Shown here: positions 8,503 to 17,432 of the stretch, one piece after another
Layout of the letters: the number at the start of each line of letters is the position of its first letter
Position numbering within the stretch: position 1 is the stretch's first letter
Assembly: GCA_047975025.1 (NCBI GenBank)
Contig: JBKECY010000024.1
Location: 1-64,000, forward strand
Reading direction: 5' to 3'
Length of the DNA: 64,000 nucleotides
DNA from: JBKECY01 sp047975025
Lineage (GTDB): Bacteria; Bacillota; Clostridia; Lachnospirales; Lachnospiraceae
Made by a program: the position numbers and the translations under genes
Notes under the pieces: model-generated
Told to the model about the DNA's origin: nothing
Database searches by the model: none
Seen by the model: only the letters and a program-made list of their open reading frames with translations

Positions 8503-9366
8503 ATGAAAAATTTCAAGGAAAAAGGAATGAAAGGCGTGTTCTTTGTTGCAGCATGCACATCAGTTCTGGCAGTAGCGTTAATATGTATATTCTTATTTGC
8601 AAATGGAGTTCCGGCAATGGCCAAAATAGGGGTGTTCAAGTTTCTCTTCGGAGAGACTTGGAGACCTTCTAATGACCTTTACGGGATTCTGCCAATGATA
8701 TTAGGAAGTATCTATGTTACCTTAGGCTCGATCATTCTGGGAGTTCCCGTAGCGATCCTGACCTCAGTATTCATGGCCAGATATTGTCCTAAGCGTATTT
8801 ACAGATTTCTAAAATCAGCAATCGAGCTTATGGCGGGTGTTCCATCCATCGTTTACGGATTTTTCGGACTGGTCATACTGGTGCCGTTTATCCGACAGGT
8901 ATTCTTTGGACAGGGGAATGGAAGCAGCATGCTGACTGCCTCGATTCTGCTGGCAATCATGATTCTGCCGACGGTCATTGGAGTGTCAGAGTCTGCAATT
9001 CGCAGCGTACCTCAGAAATATTATGAAGGCGCTCTGGCATTAGGGGCAACTCACGAAAGAAGTGTGTTTTTCGTAGTACTTCCGGCAGCCAAGTCAGGTC
9101 TGCTCGCCGCAGTTGTTCTGGGAATCGGCCGTGCCATTGGCGAAACCATGGCGGTAATCATGGTTGCAGGTAATCAGGCACGTATTCCAACCGACATATT
9201 CAAAGGAGCACGTACCATGACTGCCAACATCGTTTTGGAGATGGGGTATGCCGCAGGACTTCATAAGGAAGCGCTGATAGCGACTGGTGTTGTACTGTTT
9301 GTATTCATCCTGCTTATCAATCTGGCATTGAATTTATTGAAAAAGGGGGATGAAGATGGAAACTAA
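8503..9366 (+). CDS. pstC: Phosphate ABC transporter permease PstC
   Basis: Inner-membrane permease half of the high-affinity phosphate importer, 287 residues with about six membrane helices. The EAA-loop signature GALALGATHERSVFFVVLPAAKSGLLAAVVLGIGRAIG, and the preceding PSIVYGFFGL and MILPTVIG segments, are typical of PstC/PstA. The start ATG follows AAAAGGAATCC with a slightly long spacing. It overlaps the start of pstA, so translation is coupled. Confidence 0.95.
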   Translation: MKNFKEKGMKGVFFVAACTSVLAVALICIFLFANGVPAMAKIGVFKFLFGETWRPSNDLYGILPMILGSIYVTLGSIILGVPVAILTSVFMARYCPKRIYRFLKSAIELMAGVPSIVYGFFGLVILVPFIRQVFFGQGNGSSMLTASILLAIMILPTVIGVSESAIRSVPQKYYEGALALGATHERSVFFVVLPAAKSGLLAAVVLGIGRAIGETMAVIMVAGNQARIPTDIFKGARTMTANIVLEMGYAAGLHKEALIATGVVLFVFILLINLALNLLKKGDEDGN

Positions 9367-10252
9367 AGAGATAACCCTTGCAAAGTCTGAGGTTCGAAAC
9401 AGCACTACCATGAAACGCAGAATTAAATCCTACTTCAATCATCCGCTTTCGGGAATTTTAATGCTGCTGGTTATGTTAGCCACACTTATTACATTTGTCG
9501 TACTCGCTTTCTTAATTATATATATTATTGTTAAAGGTGTTGGTTACATTACCCCGGACTTATTTTCCTGGGAATATAATACGGAGAATGTTTCACTTCT
9601 GCCGGCGCTGATTAATACCGTCATTATGACTGCTGTATCCCTGTTGATTGCGGCGCCACTTGGTATCTTCGCTGCAATCTTTCTGGTTGAGTATTCCTCC
9701 TCCGGCAGCCGTTTGGTTAAGGTGATTCGGATTACGGCCGAGACACTTTCCGGGATCCCATCAATCGTCTATGGATTATTTGGACTTCTGTTTTTCGTAA
9801 CAACGCTGAAATGGGGACTTTCCATGCTGGCCGGTGCACTGACACTTGTCATCATGATTCTGCCGTTGATTATGCGTACTGCAGAGGAAGCACTTAAGGC
9901 AGTGCCAAAGACTTATAGAGAAGCCAGCTTTGGTCTGGGTGCCGGCAAGCTTCGGACTGTCTTTAAAATTGTACTCCCTTCTGCAGTACCTGGAATTCTG
10001 GCAGGTGTGATACTGGCTGTGGGACGTGTCGTCGGTGAGACAGCGGCTCTTCTATATACGGCTGGTTCTGTTGCACAGGTACCAGATAATCTCATGGGAT
10101 CAGGCCGTACATTGGCAGTGCACATGTATGTACTATCCAGTGAAGGGCTCTATATGGATCAAGCTTATGCGACCGCGGTTATCTTATTGCTCCTGGTATT
10201 GGGGATTAACTGGTTGTCAGGCTTTATTGCAAAACGGATAACGAAAGGATAA
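9356..10252 (+). CDS. pstA: Phosphate ABC transporter permease PstA
   Basis: Second permease of the phosphate importer, about 298 residues. A long first transmembrane helix (residues 30-60) precedes the PSIVYGLFGL, MILPLIMRTAEEALKAVP and GLGAGKLRTVFKIVLPSAVPGI segments of the family. ATG 9350 and ATG 9356 are both in frame; I prefer 9356 because AGGGGG (9344-9349) is then about six bases away instead of touching the codon. It overlaps the 3' end of pstC, and pstB starts 10 bases downstream. Confidence 0.95.
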   Translation: METKEITLAKSEVRNSTTMKRRIKSYFNHPLSGILMLLVMLATLITFVVLAFLIIYIIVKGVGYITPDLFSWEYNTENVSLLPALINTVIMTAVSLLIAAPLGIFAAIFLVEYSSSGSRLVKVIRITAETLSGIPSIVYGLFGLLFFVTTLKWGLSMLAGALTLVIMILPLIMRTAEEALKAVPKTYREASFGLGAGKLRTVFKIVLPSAVPGILAGVILAVGRVVGETAALLYTAGSVAQVPDNLMGSGRTLAVHMYVLSSEGLYMDQAYATAVILLLLVLGINWLSGFIAKRITKG

Positions 10253-10262
10253 CAAGTAGGAT

Positions 10263-11015
10263 ATGGACAAAAAAATTGAAATTAAAAATATGGATTTATA
10301 TTACAGTAGTTTTCAGGCATTAAAAAATGTCAACATTGATTTGCCGGCACGTGAAATTACTGCGTTCATTGGTCCTAGCGGATGCGGTAAATCCACTTTA
10401 TTGAAATCCCTGAACCGCATGAATGATCTGGTAGCCGGATGTAAGATTACAGGAGATATCCGCCTGGATGGTGAGGATATCTATGGGGATGTGGATATCA
10501 ACCTGCTGCGTAAGCGCGTGGGAATGGTATTTCAAAATCCCAACCCGTTTCCTATGAGCATCTATGACAATATCGCGTTTGGACCCAGAACACATGGGAT
10601 TCGTTCCAAAGCAAAGCTTGATGATATTGTTGAAAAATCATTGCGCGATGCTGCCATATGGGAAGAAGTTAAAGACAGATTGAAAAAAAGTGCGCTTGGT
10701 GTCTCCGGAGGCCAGCAGCAGCGTCTGTGTATTGCCCGTGCTTTGGCCGTACAGCCCGAAGTACTCCTGATGGATGAACCGACTTCTGCATTAGACCCAA
10801 TTTCTACTTCCAAAATCGAGGATTTAGCGGTAGAATTAAAGAAAGACTATACGATCATCATGGTAACGCATAATATGCAGCAGGCGGCACGTATCTCGGA
10901 CCGGACGGCATTCTTCCTGCTGGGAGAAGTCATCGAGTTCAATGATACGGAAACACTATTTTCTGTACCTGCGGATAAGAGGACAGAGGATTATATTACA
11001 GGGAGGTTTGGGTGA
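10263..11015 (+). CDS. pstB: Phosphate ABC transporter ATP-binding protein PstB
   Basis: ATPase subunit that powers phosphate import. 250 residues, full length for PstB. Walker A is GPSGCGKST, the Q-loop is in GMVFQNPNPFPMSIYDN (typical PstB wording), the signature is VSGGQQQRL, Walker B is VLLMDEPTSALDP and the H-loop is MVTHNMQQAAR. Also part of the signalling complex with PhoU and PhoR that senses external phosphate. It ends four bases before the phoU start. Confidence 0.97.
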   Translation: MDKKIEIKNMDLYYSSFQALKNVNIDLPAREITAFIGPSGCGKSTLLKSLNRMNDLVAGCKITGDIRLDGEDIYGDVDINLLRKRVGMVFQNPNPFPMSIYDNIAFGPRTHGIRSKAKLDDIVEKSLRDAAIWEEVKDRLKKSALGVSGGQQQRLCIARALAVQPEVLLMDEPTSALDPISTSKIEDLAVELKKDYTIIMVTHNMQQAARISDRTAFFLLGEVIEFNDTETLFSVPADKRTEDYITGRFG

Positions 11016-11019
11016 TATT

Positions 11020-11673
11020 ATGAGAAACAAATTTGACGAGCAATTGGAACAGCTGAATGTGGAATTGATTGAAATGGGCTCGCTTTGTGAGCAGGTGATT
11101 GCGGCGACCTATAAGGCACTGATTGATGAAGACAGAAAAGCAGCCAAAGAAATCATTAAGAAGGATATCGTTATTGACCGTAAAGAGCGCGATATTGAAA
11201 GTCTGTGCCTGAAGTTATTGCTGCAGCAGCAGCCGGTGGCACGTGATCTGCGTCAGATTTCGGCAGCGCTTAAGATGATTACGGATATGGAGCGCCTGGG
11301 AGATCAGGCAGCAGATATTGCAGAAATCATTACAACAACAGATCTGGCAGCACCGTCTAGTTCTATACCACTTGGAAGAATGGCAGAAGCTACGATTAAA
11401 ATGGTAACAGAAAGCATTGATGCTTTTGTAAAAAACGATCTGGATATCGCAAGAAATGTCATTGAATATGATGACGTTGTGGACGACTTTTTTGTTGAGA
11501 TCAGAGAGAAGCTTGTAGAAACTGTAGCAAATGACCCTAAGGCAAGTGATTACCTGATGGATCTGCTGATGATAGCGAAATATTATGAACGTATCGGAGA
11601 TCACGCTACGAACATTGCAGAATGGGTAGTCTTCTCCATCTTAGGAACGCACAAGGGAGAAGAGGTTGACTGA
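11020..11673 (+). CDS. phoU: Phosphate signalling complex protein PhoU
   Basis: Cytoplasmic all-helical negative regulator that links the Pst transporter to the PhoR kinase. 217 residues with the two tandem three-helix repeats of the family: RDLRQISAALKMITDMERLGDQAADIAE in the first and SDYLMDLLMIAKYYERIGDHATNIAEW in the second, each with the acidic E/DxxxD metal-binding pattern. I start it at ATG 11020 (MRNKFDEQLEQLN); a longer upstream reading would run through pstB. The stop overlaps the phoP start (TGATG). Confidence 0.95.
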   Translation: MRNKFDEQLEQLNVELIEMGSLCEQVIAATYKALIDEDRKAAKEIIKKDIVIDRKERDIESLCLKLLLQQQPVARDLRQISAALKMITDMERLGDQAADIAEIITTTDLAAPSSSIPLGRMAEATIKMVTESIDAFVKNDLDIARNVIEYDDVVDDFFVEIREKLVETVANDPKASDYLMDLLMIAKYYERIGDHATNIAEWVVFSILGTHKGEEVD

Positions 11674-12344
11674 TGATATATTGTGTAGAAGATGAACGCA
11701 ATATCAGAGAATTAATCGTATACACACTTGAGAACAGCGGTTTTCTGGCGGAAGGATTTTCGAACAGCAAGGATTTCTTCGAGCGGCTGGCTTTGCAGCA
11801 GCCGGAATTAATCCTGCTGGATATTATGCTGCCGGGAGAAGACGGGCTTGAAATACTCAAAAAGCTGAAATCGTCTTCACAGACTAAGAATATACCGGTG
11901 ATCATGGTTTCTGCCAAGGGCGCCGAATACGATAAAGTAATTGGTCTTAACGCAGGGGCGGATGATTATATCGCCAAACCATTTGGCATGATGGAACTTC
12001 TGGCACGTGTACAGGCGTTGCTTCGCAGATTGAAAAAGGACGAAAGTCCGCTGACCCTGGAGGCAGGCGGTCTGCAAATGCAGGTTGACAAGCATACGGT
12101 CAAGGCAGGCTCACAGGAGGTGGTCCTGACCTTAAAAGAATTTGAACTGCTTAAATATTTGATGCAGAACCAGGGAATTGTCCTGACGCGTGACAAGCTC
12201 TTAGAACACATCTGGGGCTATGATTTTGATGGGGAGACCCGTACAGTAGATGTGCACATACGTACACTGCGTCAAAAATTAGACAGCCATGGCTCCCTGA
12301 TTGAAACTGTCAGGGGAGTCGGTTATCGAATCGGAGGGGAATAA
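11673..12344 (+). CDS. phoP: Phosphate regulon response regulator PhoP/PhoB
   Basis: OmpR-family DNA-binding response regulator of 223 residues. The receiver domain has the acidic pair ED near residue 6, the phosphoacceptor Asp50 in LILLDIMLPGEDG, the Ser of MVSAKG and the Lys of YIAKPFG. The C-terminal winged helix (from about residue 125) contains TLKEFELLKYLMQNQG and TRTVDVHIRTLRQKL. It overlaps phoU by one base and phoR by one base. Its placement behind the pst genes, with candidate PHO boxes ahead of pstS, supports control of its own operon. Confidence 0.93.
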   Translation: MIYCVEDERNIRELIVYTLENSGFLAEGFSNSKDFFERLALQQPELILLDIMLPGEDGLEILKKLKSSSQTKNIPVIMVSAKGAEYDKVIGLNAGADDYIAKPFGMMELLARVQALLRRLKKDESPLTLEAGGLQMQVDKHTVKAGSQEVVLTLKEFELLKYLMQNQGIVLTRDKLLEHIWGYDFDGETRTVDVHIRTLRQKLDSHGSLIETVRGVGYRIGGE

Positions 12345-14005
12345 TGCGTAAAAAACAGGTAATTTATGCGATGCTGTTGTCGATACTTGCCCTGCTCCTG
12401 AGTTTCCTGACGGTGACATTCTTTTCGGCCTACCAAAGTGGTTCACAGGCCAAACGTACTGCCGCTGCGATTGCCGATTATCTGGTCAATGTAAAAGACG
12501 AGACAAAGATGGAGCATGATGCGGAAGTCTTTGCTGGCATGTCAAATCTGGAAATTACGATATTGGACGAAAATACAGATGTGCTGTATGCGTCGCAGGA
12601 CAGCACACAAAGTGCGGCTCAGATAGCTGACAGACAGGAAACCAAGCAGGCGAAACAGATGGGACGAGGCGAACGTCTGCGCCAGCTTAGTGTGAGCGAG
12701 GCACAGGCGAACGTTGCCAGAAGTCTGGGGGACGACAGGATCGTCCATGTGGCGATTACCTATAAGAGTGTTTTTATGACGGCACTCGCGGCAATAGTGC
12801 CAAGTGTCCTGATTTTTGGGATTCTGATGCTATGTACGTTCTTCTGGAGCCGCAGGATGACGCTTCGCCTGGTGGAGCCTTTGAATACACTTGATCTGGA
12901 CGACCCGATGCACGAGGATTTATATCCGGAAATTTCATTGCTGATTCACAGAATGGAACTTCGCAATCAGCAGATCAATGAGAAGATGCAGGAACTGTCG
13001 GAGGCCAAAGAAGATTATTACGAGATTACTGAGAATATGCAGGATGGTCTGATTGTGACAAACCAGTCTGTCATTCTGTCAATCAATCACTCAGCGCTTG
13101 AACTCTTTAATATCAAAAGAGAAGACTGCATCAATAAGAACATTCTGACCCTAAGCCGTAAGGAAAATCTTAAAAAATGTCTGGATAAAGCACTTAAGGG
13201 TAAGTCCAATACCAAGACAATTGAGATCAGCGGGCGTAATTACCAGCTGCTTGCGAATCCGGTGTGGAAGGCCCAGGAAGTACAGGGGGCAGTCATCTAC
13301 ATTCTGGATGTGACTGAAAAGGAAAAGAATGAACAGCTGCGTCATGAATTTTCGGCCAATGTATCGCACGAGCTCAAGACTCCGCTTATGTCAATCAGCG
13401 GCTATGCTGAACTGATTAAAAATGGGATGGTGCAGCAGCGTGATATTAGAGATTTTGCCGAACGTATTTATACAGAGGCAAATCGACTGACCTCAATGGT
13501 CAACGATATCATAAAAATTTCGCAGATGGACGAGGGTGAAGACTTTTATTTTGAATCACTGGAACTGCATTCCATTGCTGAAAATGTATTGATGCATCTT
13601 CAGGAAAAGGCACAGGAGCGTAATATTACGATGCATGTTTCAGGCGAGCCGGCCTATGTTTTTGGAAATGAGCAGCTTATTACTGAAATGATTTTCAACC
13701 TTTGTGACAACGCCATAAAATATAACCGCGATGGTGGTATTGTTGAAATTGAAGTGGCGAAAAAAGAGAACAGTACCGTACTTATTATTAAGGATTCAGG
13801 TATTGGAATCCCCATAGAGGAACAGGAGCGGGTATTTGAACGTTTTTACAGAGTGGAAAAGAGCCGTTCCAAGGAAATTGAAGGTACAGGTCTGGGTCTG
13901 TCTATTGTCAAACATGGTGCCCTGGTGCATCGTGCAGAAATCCAGCTGACCAGTATTATGGGAGTAGGAACTGCAATAGAGGTTACATTTCCGACAGAAG
14001 AATAG
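12344..14005 (+). CDS. phoR: Phosphate regulon sensor histidine kinase PhoR
   Basis: Membrane sensor kinase of 553 residues. Transmembrane helix 1 is at about 7-28, an extracytoplasmic region runs to about 140, helix 2 is at about 145-168, a PAS domain is at about 226-325, and the HisKA domain has phosphoacceptor His342 in ANVSHELKTPLMSISGY. The ATPase domain has the N box NLCDNAIKYN and the G boxes DSGIGIP and GTGLGLSIVKH. It phosphorylates PhoP under phosphate limitation. The last gene of the operon, followed by an inverted repeat. Confidence 0.93.
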   Translation: MRKKQVIYAMLLSILALLLSFLTVTFFSAYQSGSQAKRTAAAIADYLVNVKDETKMEHDAEVFAGMSNLEITILDENTDVLYASQDSTQSAAQIADRQETKQAKQMGRGERLRQLSVSEAQANVARSLGDDRIVHVAITYKSVFMTALAAIVPSVLIFGILMLCTFFWSRRMTLRLVEPLNTLDLDDPMHEDLYPEISLLIHRMELRNQQINEKMQELSEAKEDYYEITENMQDGLIVTNQSVILSINHSALELFNIKREDCINKNILTLSRKENLKKCLDKALKGKSNTKTIEISGRNYQLLANPVWKAQEVQGAVIYILDVTEKEKNEQLRHEFSANVSHELKTPLMSISGYAELIKNGMVQQRDIRDFAERIYTEANRLTSMVNDIIKISQMDEGEDFYFESLELHSIAENVLMHLQEKAQERNITMHVSGEPAYVFGNEQLITEMIFNLCDNAIKYNRDGGIVEIEVAKKENSTVLIIKDSGIGIPIEEQERVFERFYRVEKSRSKEIEGTGLGLSIVKHGALVHRAEIQLTSIMGVGTAIEVTFPTEE

Positions 14006-14011
14006 TCTTTA

Positions 14012-14053
14012 AACGGGGAGAAATCACGCCTGGCGGGAATTCTCTCCGTTCTT
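14012..14053 (+). terminator. Probable terminator after phoR
   Basis: AACGGGGAGAA (14012-14022) pairs with TTCTCTCCGTT (14040-14050) apart from one G-T pair. The following T tract is short (CTTT), so termination may be partial. Confidence 0.55.
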
Positions 14054-14081
14054 TATGCGCCGTCTTTCTTGTGCTATTTCC

Positions 14082-14110
14082 TTGAAAAACGGCGTATTGT
14101 TTGCTATGAT
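14082..14110 (+). promoter_or_regulatory. Sigma-A promoter for malQ and the ABC exporter genes
   Basis: TTGAAA (14082-14087), a 17-base spacer and TATGAT (14105-14110), about 76 bases upstream of the malQ ATG. Confidence 0.75.
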
Positions 14111-14186
14111 ACAAGGCAGAGCATGTCAAACAAAGATATATGGGTCGATGTTTGATTCATAACGATAGTAGAAAGCGCAGGTTTTT

Positions 14187-15668
14187 ATGAGATCAGGTGG
14201 TATTTTATTGCCAATTTTTAGTTTACCCTCCCCCTATGGCATTGGCTGCTTTTCAGCAGAGGCCTATGAGTTTGTGGATCAGTTAGTGAAGGCCGGACAG
14301 CGGTATTGGCAGATTTTGCCGCTGACACCGACAGGCTATGGAAATTCTCCGTACCAGTCTTTTTCTTCGTTCGCAGGAAACCCTTTTTTTATTGATCTTG
14401 TGACACTGACACAGGAAGGCTTGCTGACAGAGGAAGAATGCGAAGCATTGGATTGGGGAAAGTCCCCGGACTTGGTTGACTATGAAAAAATCCTGGCGGG
14501 CAAGGAGCAGCTGCTGCACACCGCTTTCGAGCGCTTTGAGCCCGAACATAATGAGGCGTTCTGGAATTTTCTGCGTGAAAACGGATTTTGGCTGGAGGAT
14601 TATGCTCTATATATGGCAATTAAGCATCGTCAAAAGGAGCGGCAATGGAGTGAATGGGATGAGCCGCTGCGTACCCGACAGCCGAACGCATTGCAGCAGG
14701 CACGTCTGGAATCCGAAGCAGAGATGCGGTATCACAGATTTGTGCAGTACCAGTTCTATAAGCAGTGGTTTGCACTCAAACAATATGCAAATGACAGAGG
14801 TATCTCTATTATTGGGGATATTCCCATTTATGTAGCAAGTGACAGCTCGGATACATGGGCGAATCCGCTGCTGTTTCAGTTTGATGAAAATAGCGTACCT
14901 ATCGCTGTTGCCGGTTGTCCGCCCGATGGGTATTCGCCGACAGGACAGCTTTGGGGCAATCCTTTGTACAGTTGGGAATATCACCGTACCACAGAATATA
15001 GTTGGTGGCTGCAGCGAATTTCCTATTCCATGCGGATTTATGATCTGGTGCGTATCGATCATTTCCGCGGATTTGATGAATATTATTCCATTCCCTATGG
15101 ACACGTGACTGCTGAACATGGGCATTGGGAAAAGGGGCCGGGATTTGAGTTGTTCCGCACACTAAAAGAGCATCTGGGGGATTTGCATATTATTGTGGAA
15201 GACTTGGGATTTTTAACAGAAAGTGTCATACAGCTTGTGCAGGAAACCGGGTATCCGGGGATGAAAGTGCTTCAGTTTGCATTCTATGATACGACAAAAA
15301 ACATGTATCTGCCGCATATGTTTCAGCAAAACTGTGTGGTCTATACAGGAACACATGACAACACAACAACATTAGACTGGTATGAAAGTCTTGAGGGGTA
15401 TTCCCGCTGGTTTGTGGATTCTTATGTGCAGGGAGCTAAAAAGAGTTCCGAGGAAGTAGTATGGGAAATGATTCGGGCTGCCGTAGGCAGTGTGGCGGAT
15501 CTCGCGGTCATTCCGATACAGGATTATCTTACGCTGGGGGTAGAAGCGCGTATTAATACACCCTCAACTTTATTTAACAACTGGGAATGGAGACTGCAGA
15601 AAGGGCAGATTACAGATGACCTGTTAGAGAAAATACAGCAATTAGCCAATCTCTATGGTCGGGTATAA
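14187..15668 (+). CDS. malQ: 4-alpha-glucanotransferase (amylomaltase, GH77)
   Basis: Transfers alpha-1,4-glucan segments between malto-oligosaccharides in the cytoplasm, for glycogen or maltodextrin metabolism. 493 residues, normal for GH77. The family motifs are visible: the substrate-loop segment LTPTGYGNSPYQSFSSFAGNP near residue 50, the nucleophile Asp in VRIDHFRGFDEYY, the acid/base Glu in IIVEDLGFLTESV and the third carboxylate in THDNTTTLDWY. The C-terminal NTPSTLFNNWEWRL motif is also typical. No other maltose genes are nearby; two ABC exporter genes follow after 17 bases. Confidence 0.96.
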   Translation: MRSGGILLPIFSLPSPYGIGCFSAEAYEFVDQLVKAGQRYWQILPLTPTGYGNSPYQSFSSFAGNPFFIDLVTLTQEGLLTEEECEALDWGKSPDLVDYEKILAGKEQLLHTAFERFEPEHNEAFWNFLRENGFWLEDYALYMAIKHRQKERQWSEWDEPLRTRQPNALQQARLESEAEMRYHRFVQYQFYKQWFALKQYANDRGISIIGDIPIYVASDSSDTWANPLLFQFDENSVPIAVAGCPPDGYSPTGQLWGNPLYSWEYHRTTEYSWWLQRISYSMRIYDLVRIDHFRGFDEYYSIPYGHVTAEHGHWEKGPGFELFRTLKEHLGDLHIIVEDLGFLTESVIQLVQETGYPGMKVLQFAFYDTTKNMYLPHMFQQNCVVYTGTHDNTTTLDWYESLEGYSRWFVDSYVQGAKKSSEEVVWEMIRAAVGSVADLAVIPIQDYLTLGVEARINTPSTLFNNWEWRLQKGQITDDLLEKIQQLANLYGRV

Positions 15669-15685
15669 CACAGGTATAAACACAC

Positions 15686-17428
15686 ATGATTAAACTGATT
15701 AGATTTTTAAAAGGATTTGAACGTCAGACGATACTGGCACCGCTATTCAAAATGCTGGAGGCCAGCTTCGAGCTGATCATACCGCTGGTTATGGCCGCGA
15801 TTATAGATGTTGGAATCCAAAAGGCCGATACTGCTTACATATGGAAAATGTGCGCTATTATGATACTCTTGGGACTGATTGGTTTTATCTGTTCTGTTAC
15901 AGCGCAGTACTATGCGGCCAAGGCCACGATGGGATTCGGAACACAGCTTAGAGCCACTATGTTTGACCATATTCAGAGATTTTCGTACACGCAGATTGAC
16001 AAGCGGGGCACCTCGAATATGATTACTTGTATTACAAGTGATATCAATCAGGCACAGACGGCAGTTAATCTGGTCTTGCGTCTTTTTTTAAGAGCACCGT
16101 TCATCGTGGTAGGAGCAACGATACTTTCAGCTTATTTGAGCCTTCGTATGACACTTTTGTTCTTGCTGGCGATTGTTGGAATTACACTTGTCATTTATTT
16201 TACAATGAAATTCACTGTACCATATTATAAAAAAGTACAAAATACGCTGGAGGAACTCTCAGAATCCATTCGTGAAAATCATGTGGGCGTACGGGTAGTA
16301 CGTGCCTTTATAAGACAAAAGGATGAAAAAAAGAAGTTTAATGAATCCAATGAGAAACTTACAAAGTTTCAGATTCTGGCAGGGTATATTGCCGCACTTG
16401 TGAATCCGTTGACCTATGTTATCATGAATGCCGGGATTTTGGGCATTCTCTGGCTGGGCGGACAAGAAGTGTTCGAGGGCAGTCTCCTGCAAGGTGAGGT
16501 CGTGGCTCTGATCAGCTATATGACACAGATTCTGCTGGCCTTGCTGGTTATGACGAACATGATCATTGCAATGACGAAAGCCTCAGCATCGGCAATCCGT
16601 ATCAATGATTTGCTGGCAGTGCCGATTAAGCAGGAGAGCCGGGGGACAGAAGAAGCCTTAGAGAACGCAGTACAGGAGCAAAAGAGTATTGAATTCAGGC
16701 ATGTAACATTTACTTATGAGGGCGCCGCAGCCCCCTCACTGACGGATATCAATCTCACATTCAATGAAGGAGAGACGGTAGGACTGATCGGCGGTACGGG
16801 CGCAGGTAAATCCACCTTGCTTCAATTGATTCCCGGATTCTATGCACCGGAACGCGGCGAGGTGCTTGTTGAGGGAATACCGGTCAAAGACTATGATGAA
16901 CAAACCTTAAAACAGAAAATTGGTTTTACACTGCAGCATGCAGTCTTATTTAGCGGTACGTTAGAGGATAATTTAAAAATGGGGCGTCCGCAGGCAACAG
17001 AGGAAGAGATGATAGAGGCACTGGAACGAGCCCAGGCGGCTGAGTTCGTGATGAACAGCCAGGGGAAACTGCAGATGCAGATTGCACAGGGCGGACAGAA
17101 TCTCTCCGGAGGGCAAAAGCAGCGCCTTACAATAGCGCGTGCGCTGATTCGAAAACCGGATATCCTGATTCTGGATGACAGCAGTTCGGCGTTGGATTAT
17201 CTGACGGAATCCAGATTACGGCATTCTATCGCAGCCATGCGGAATGATATGATCACCATCATAGCCTCCCAGCGTGTTGCTTCGATACGGCATGCGGATA
17301 AGATTATTGTGCTGGAGGATGGCTGTATAGAAGGGATCGGAACACACGAGGAGCTGCTTGCGGGCAGTACCGTATATCGTGAAATCTGCCACTCACAGGA
17401 AGTTGACACGAAAGCAGGGGGGCGGTGA
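15686..17428 (+). CDS. Heterodimeric ABC exporter subunit with the degenerate ATP site
   Basis: Half-transporter of 580 residues, with an N-terminal six-helix membrane domain (to about 310) and a C-terminal ATPase domain. Walker A GGTGAGKST and signature LSGGQKQR are canonical. Walker B is LILDDSSSALD, with Asp where the catalytic Glu should be, and the H-loop is ASQRVAS with Gln instead of His. This is the degenerate-site subunit of heterodimeric exporters such as BmrCD or TM287/288, which export drugs or peptides. The partner follows immediately. The substrate is unknown. The ribosome site ahead of ATG 15686 is weak. Confidence 0.9.
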   Translation: MIKLIRFLKGFERQTILAPLFKMLEASFELIIPLVMAAIIDVGIQKADTAYIWKMCAIMILLGLIGFICSVTAQYYAAKATMGFGTQLRATMFDHIQRFSYTQIDKRGTSNMITCITSDINQAQTAVNLVLRLFLRAPFIVVGATILSAYLSLRMTLLFLLAIVGITLVIYFTMKFTVPYYKKVQNTLEELSESIRENHVGVRVVRAFIRQKDEKKKFNESNEKLTKFQILAGYIAALVNPLTYVIMNAGILGILWLGGQEVFEGSLLQGEVVALISYMTQILLALLVMTNMIIAMTKASASAIRINDLLAVPIKQESRGTEEALENAVQEQKSIEFRHVTFTYEGAAAPSLTDINLTFNEGETVGLIGGTGAGKSTLLQLIPGFYAPERGEVLVEGIPVKDYDEQTLKQKIGFTLQHAVLFSGTLEDNLKMGRPQATEEEMIEALERAQAAEFVMNSQGKLQMQIAQGGQNLSGGQKQRLTIARALIRKPDILILDDSSSALDYLTESRLRHSIAAMRNDMITIIASQRVASIRHADKIIVLEDGCIEGIGTHEELLAGSTVYREICHSQEVDTKAGGR

Positions 17429-17432
17429 GATT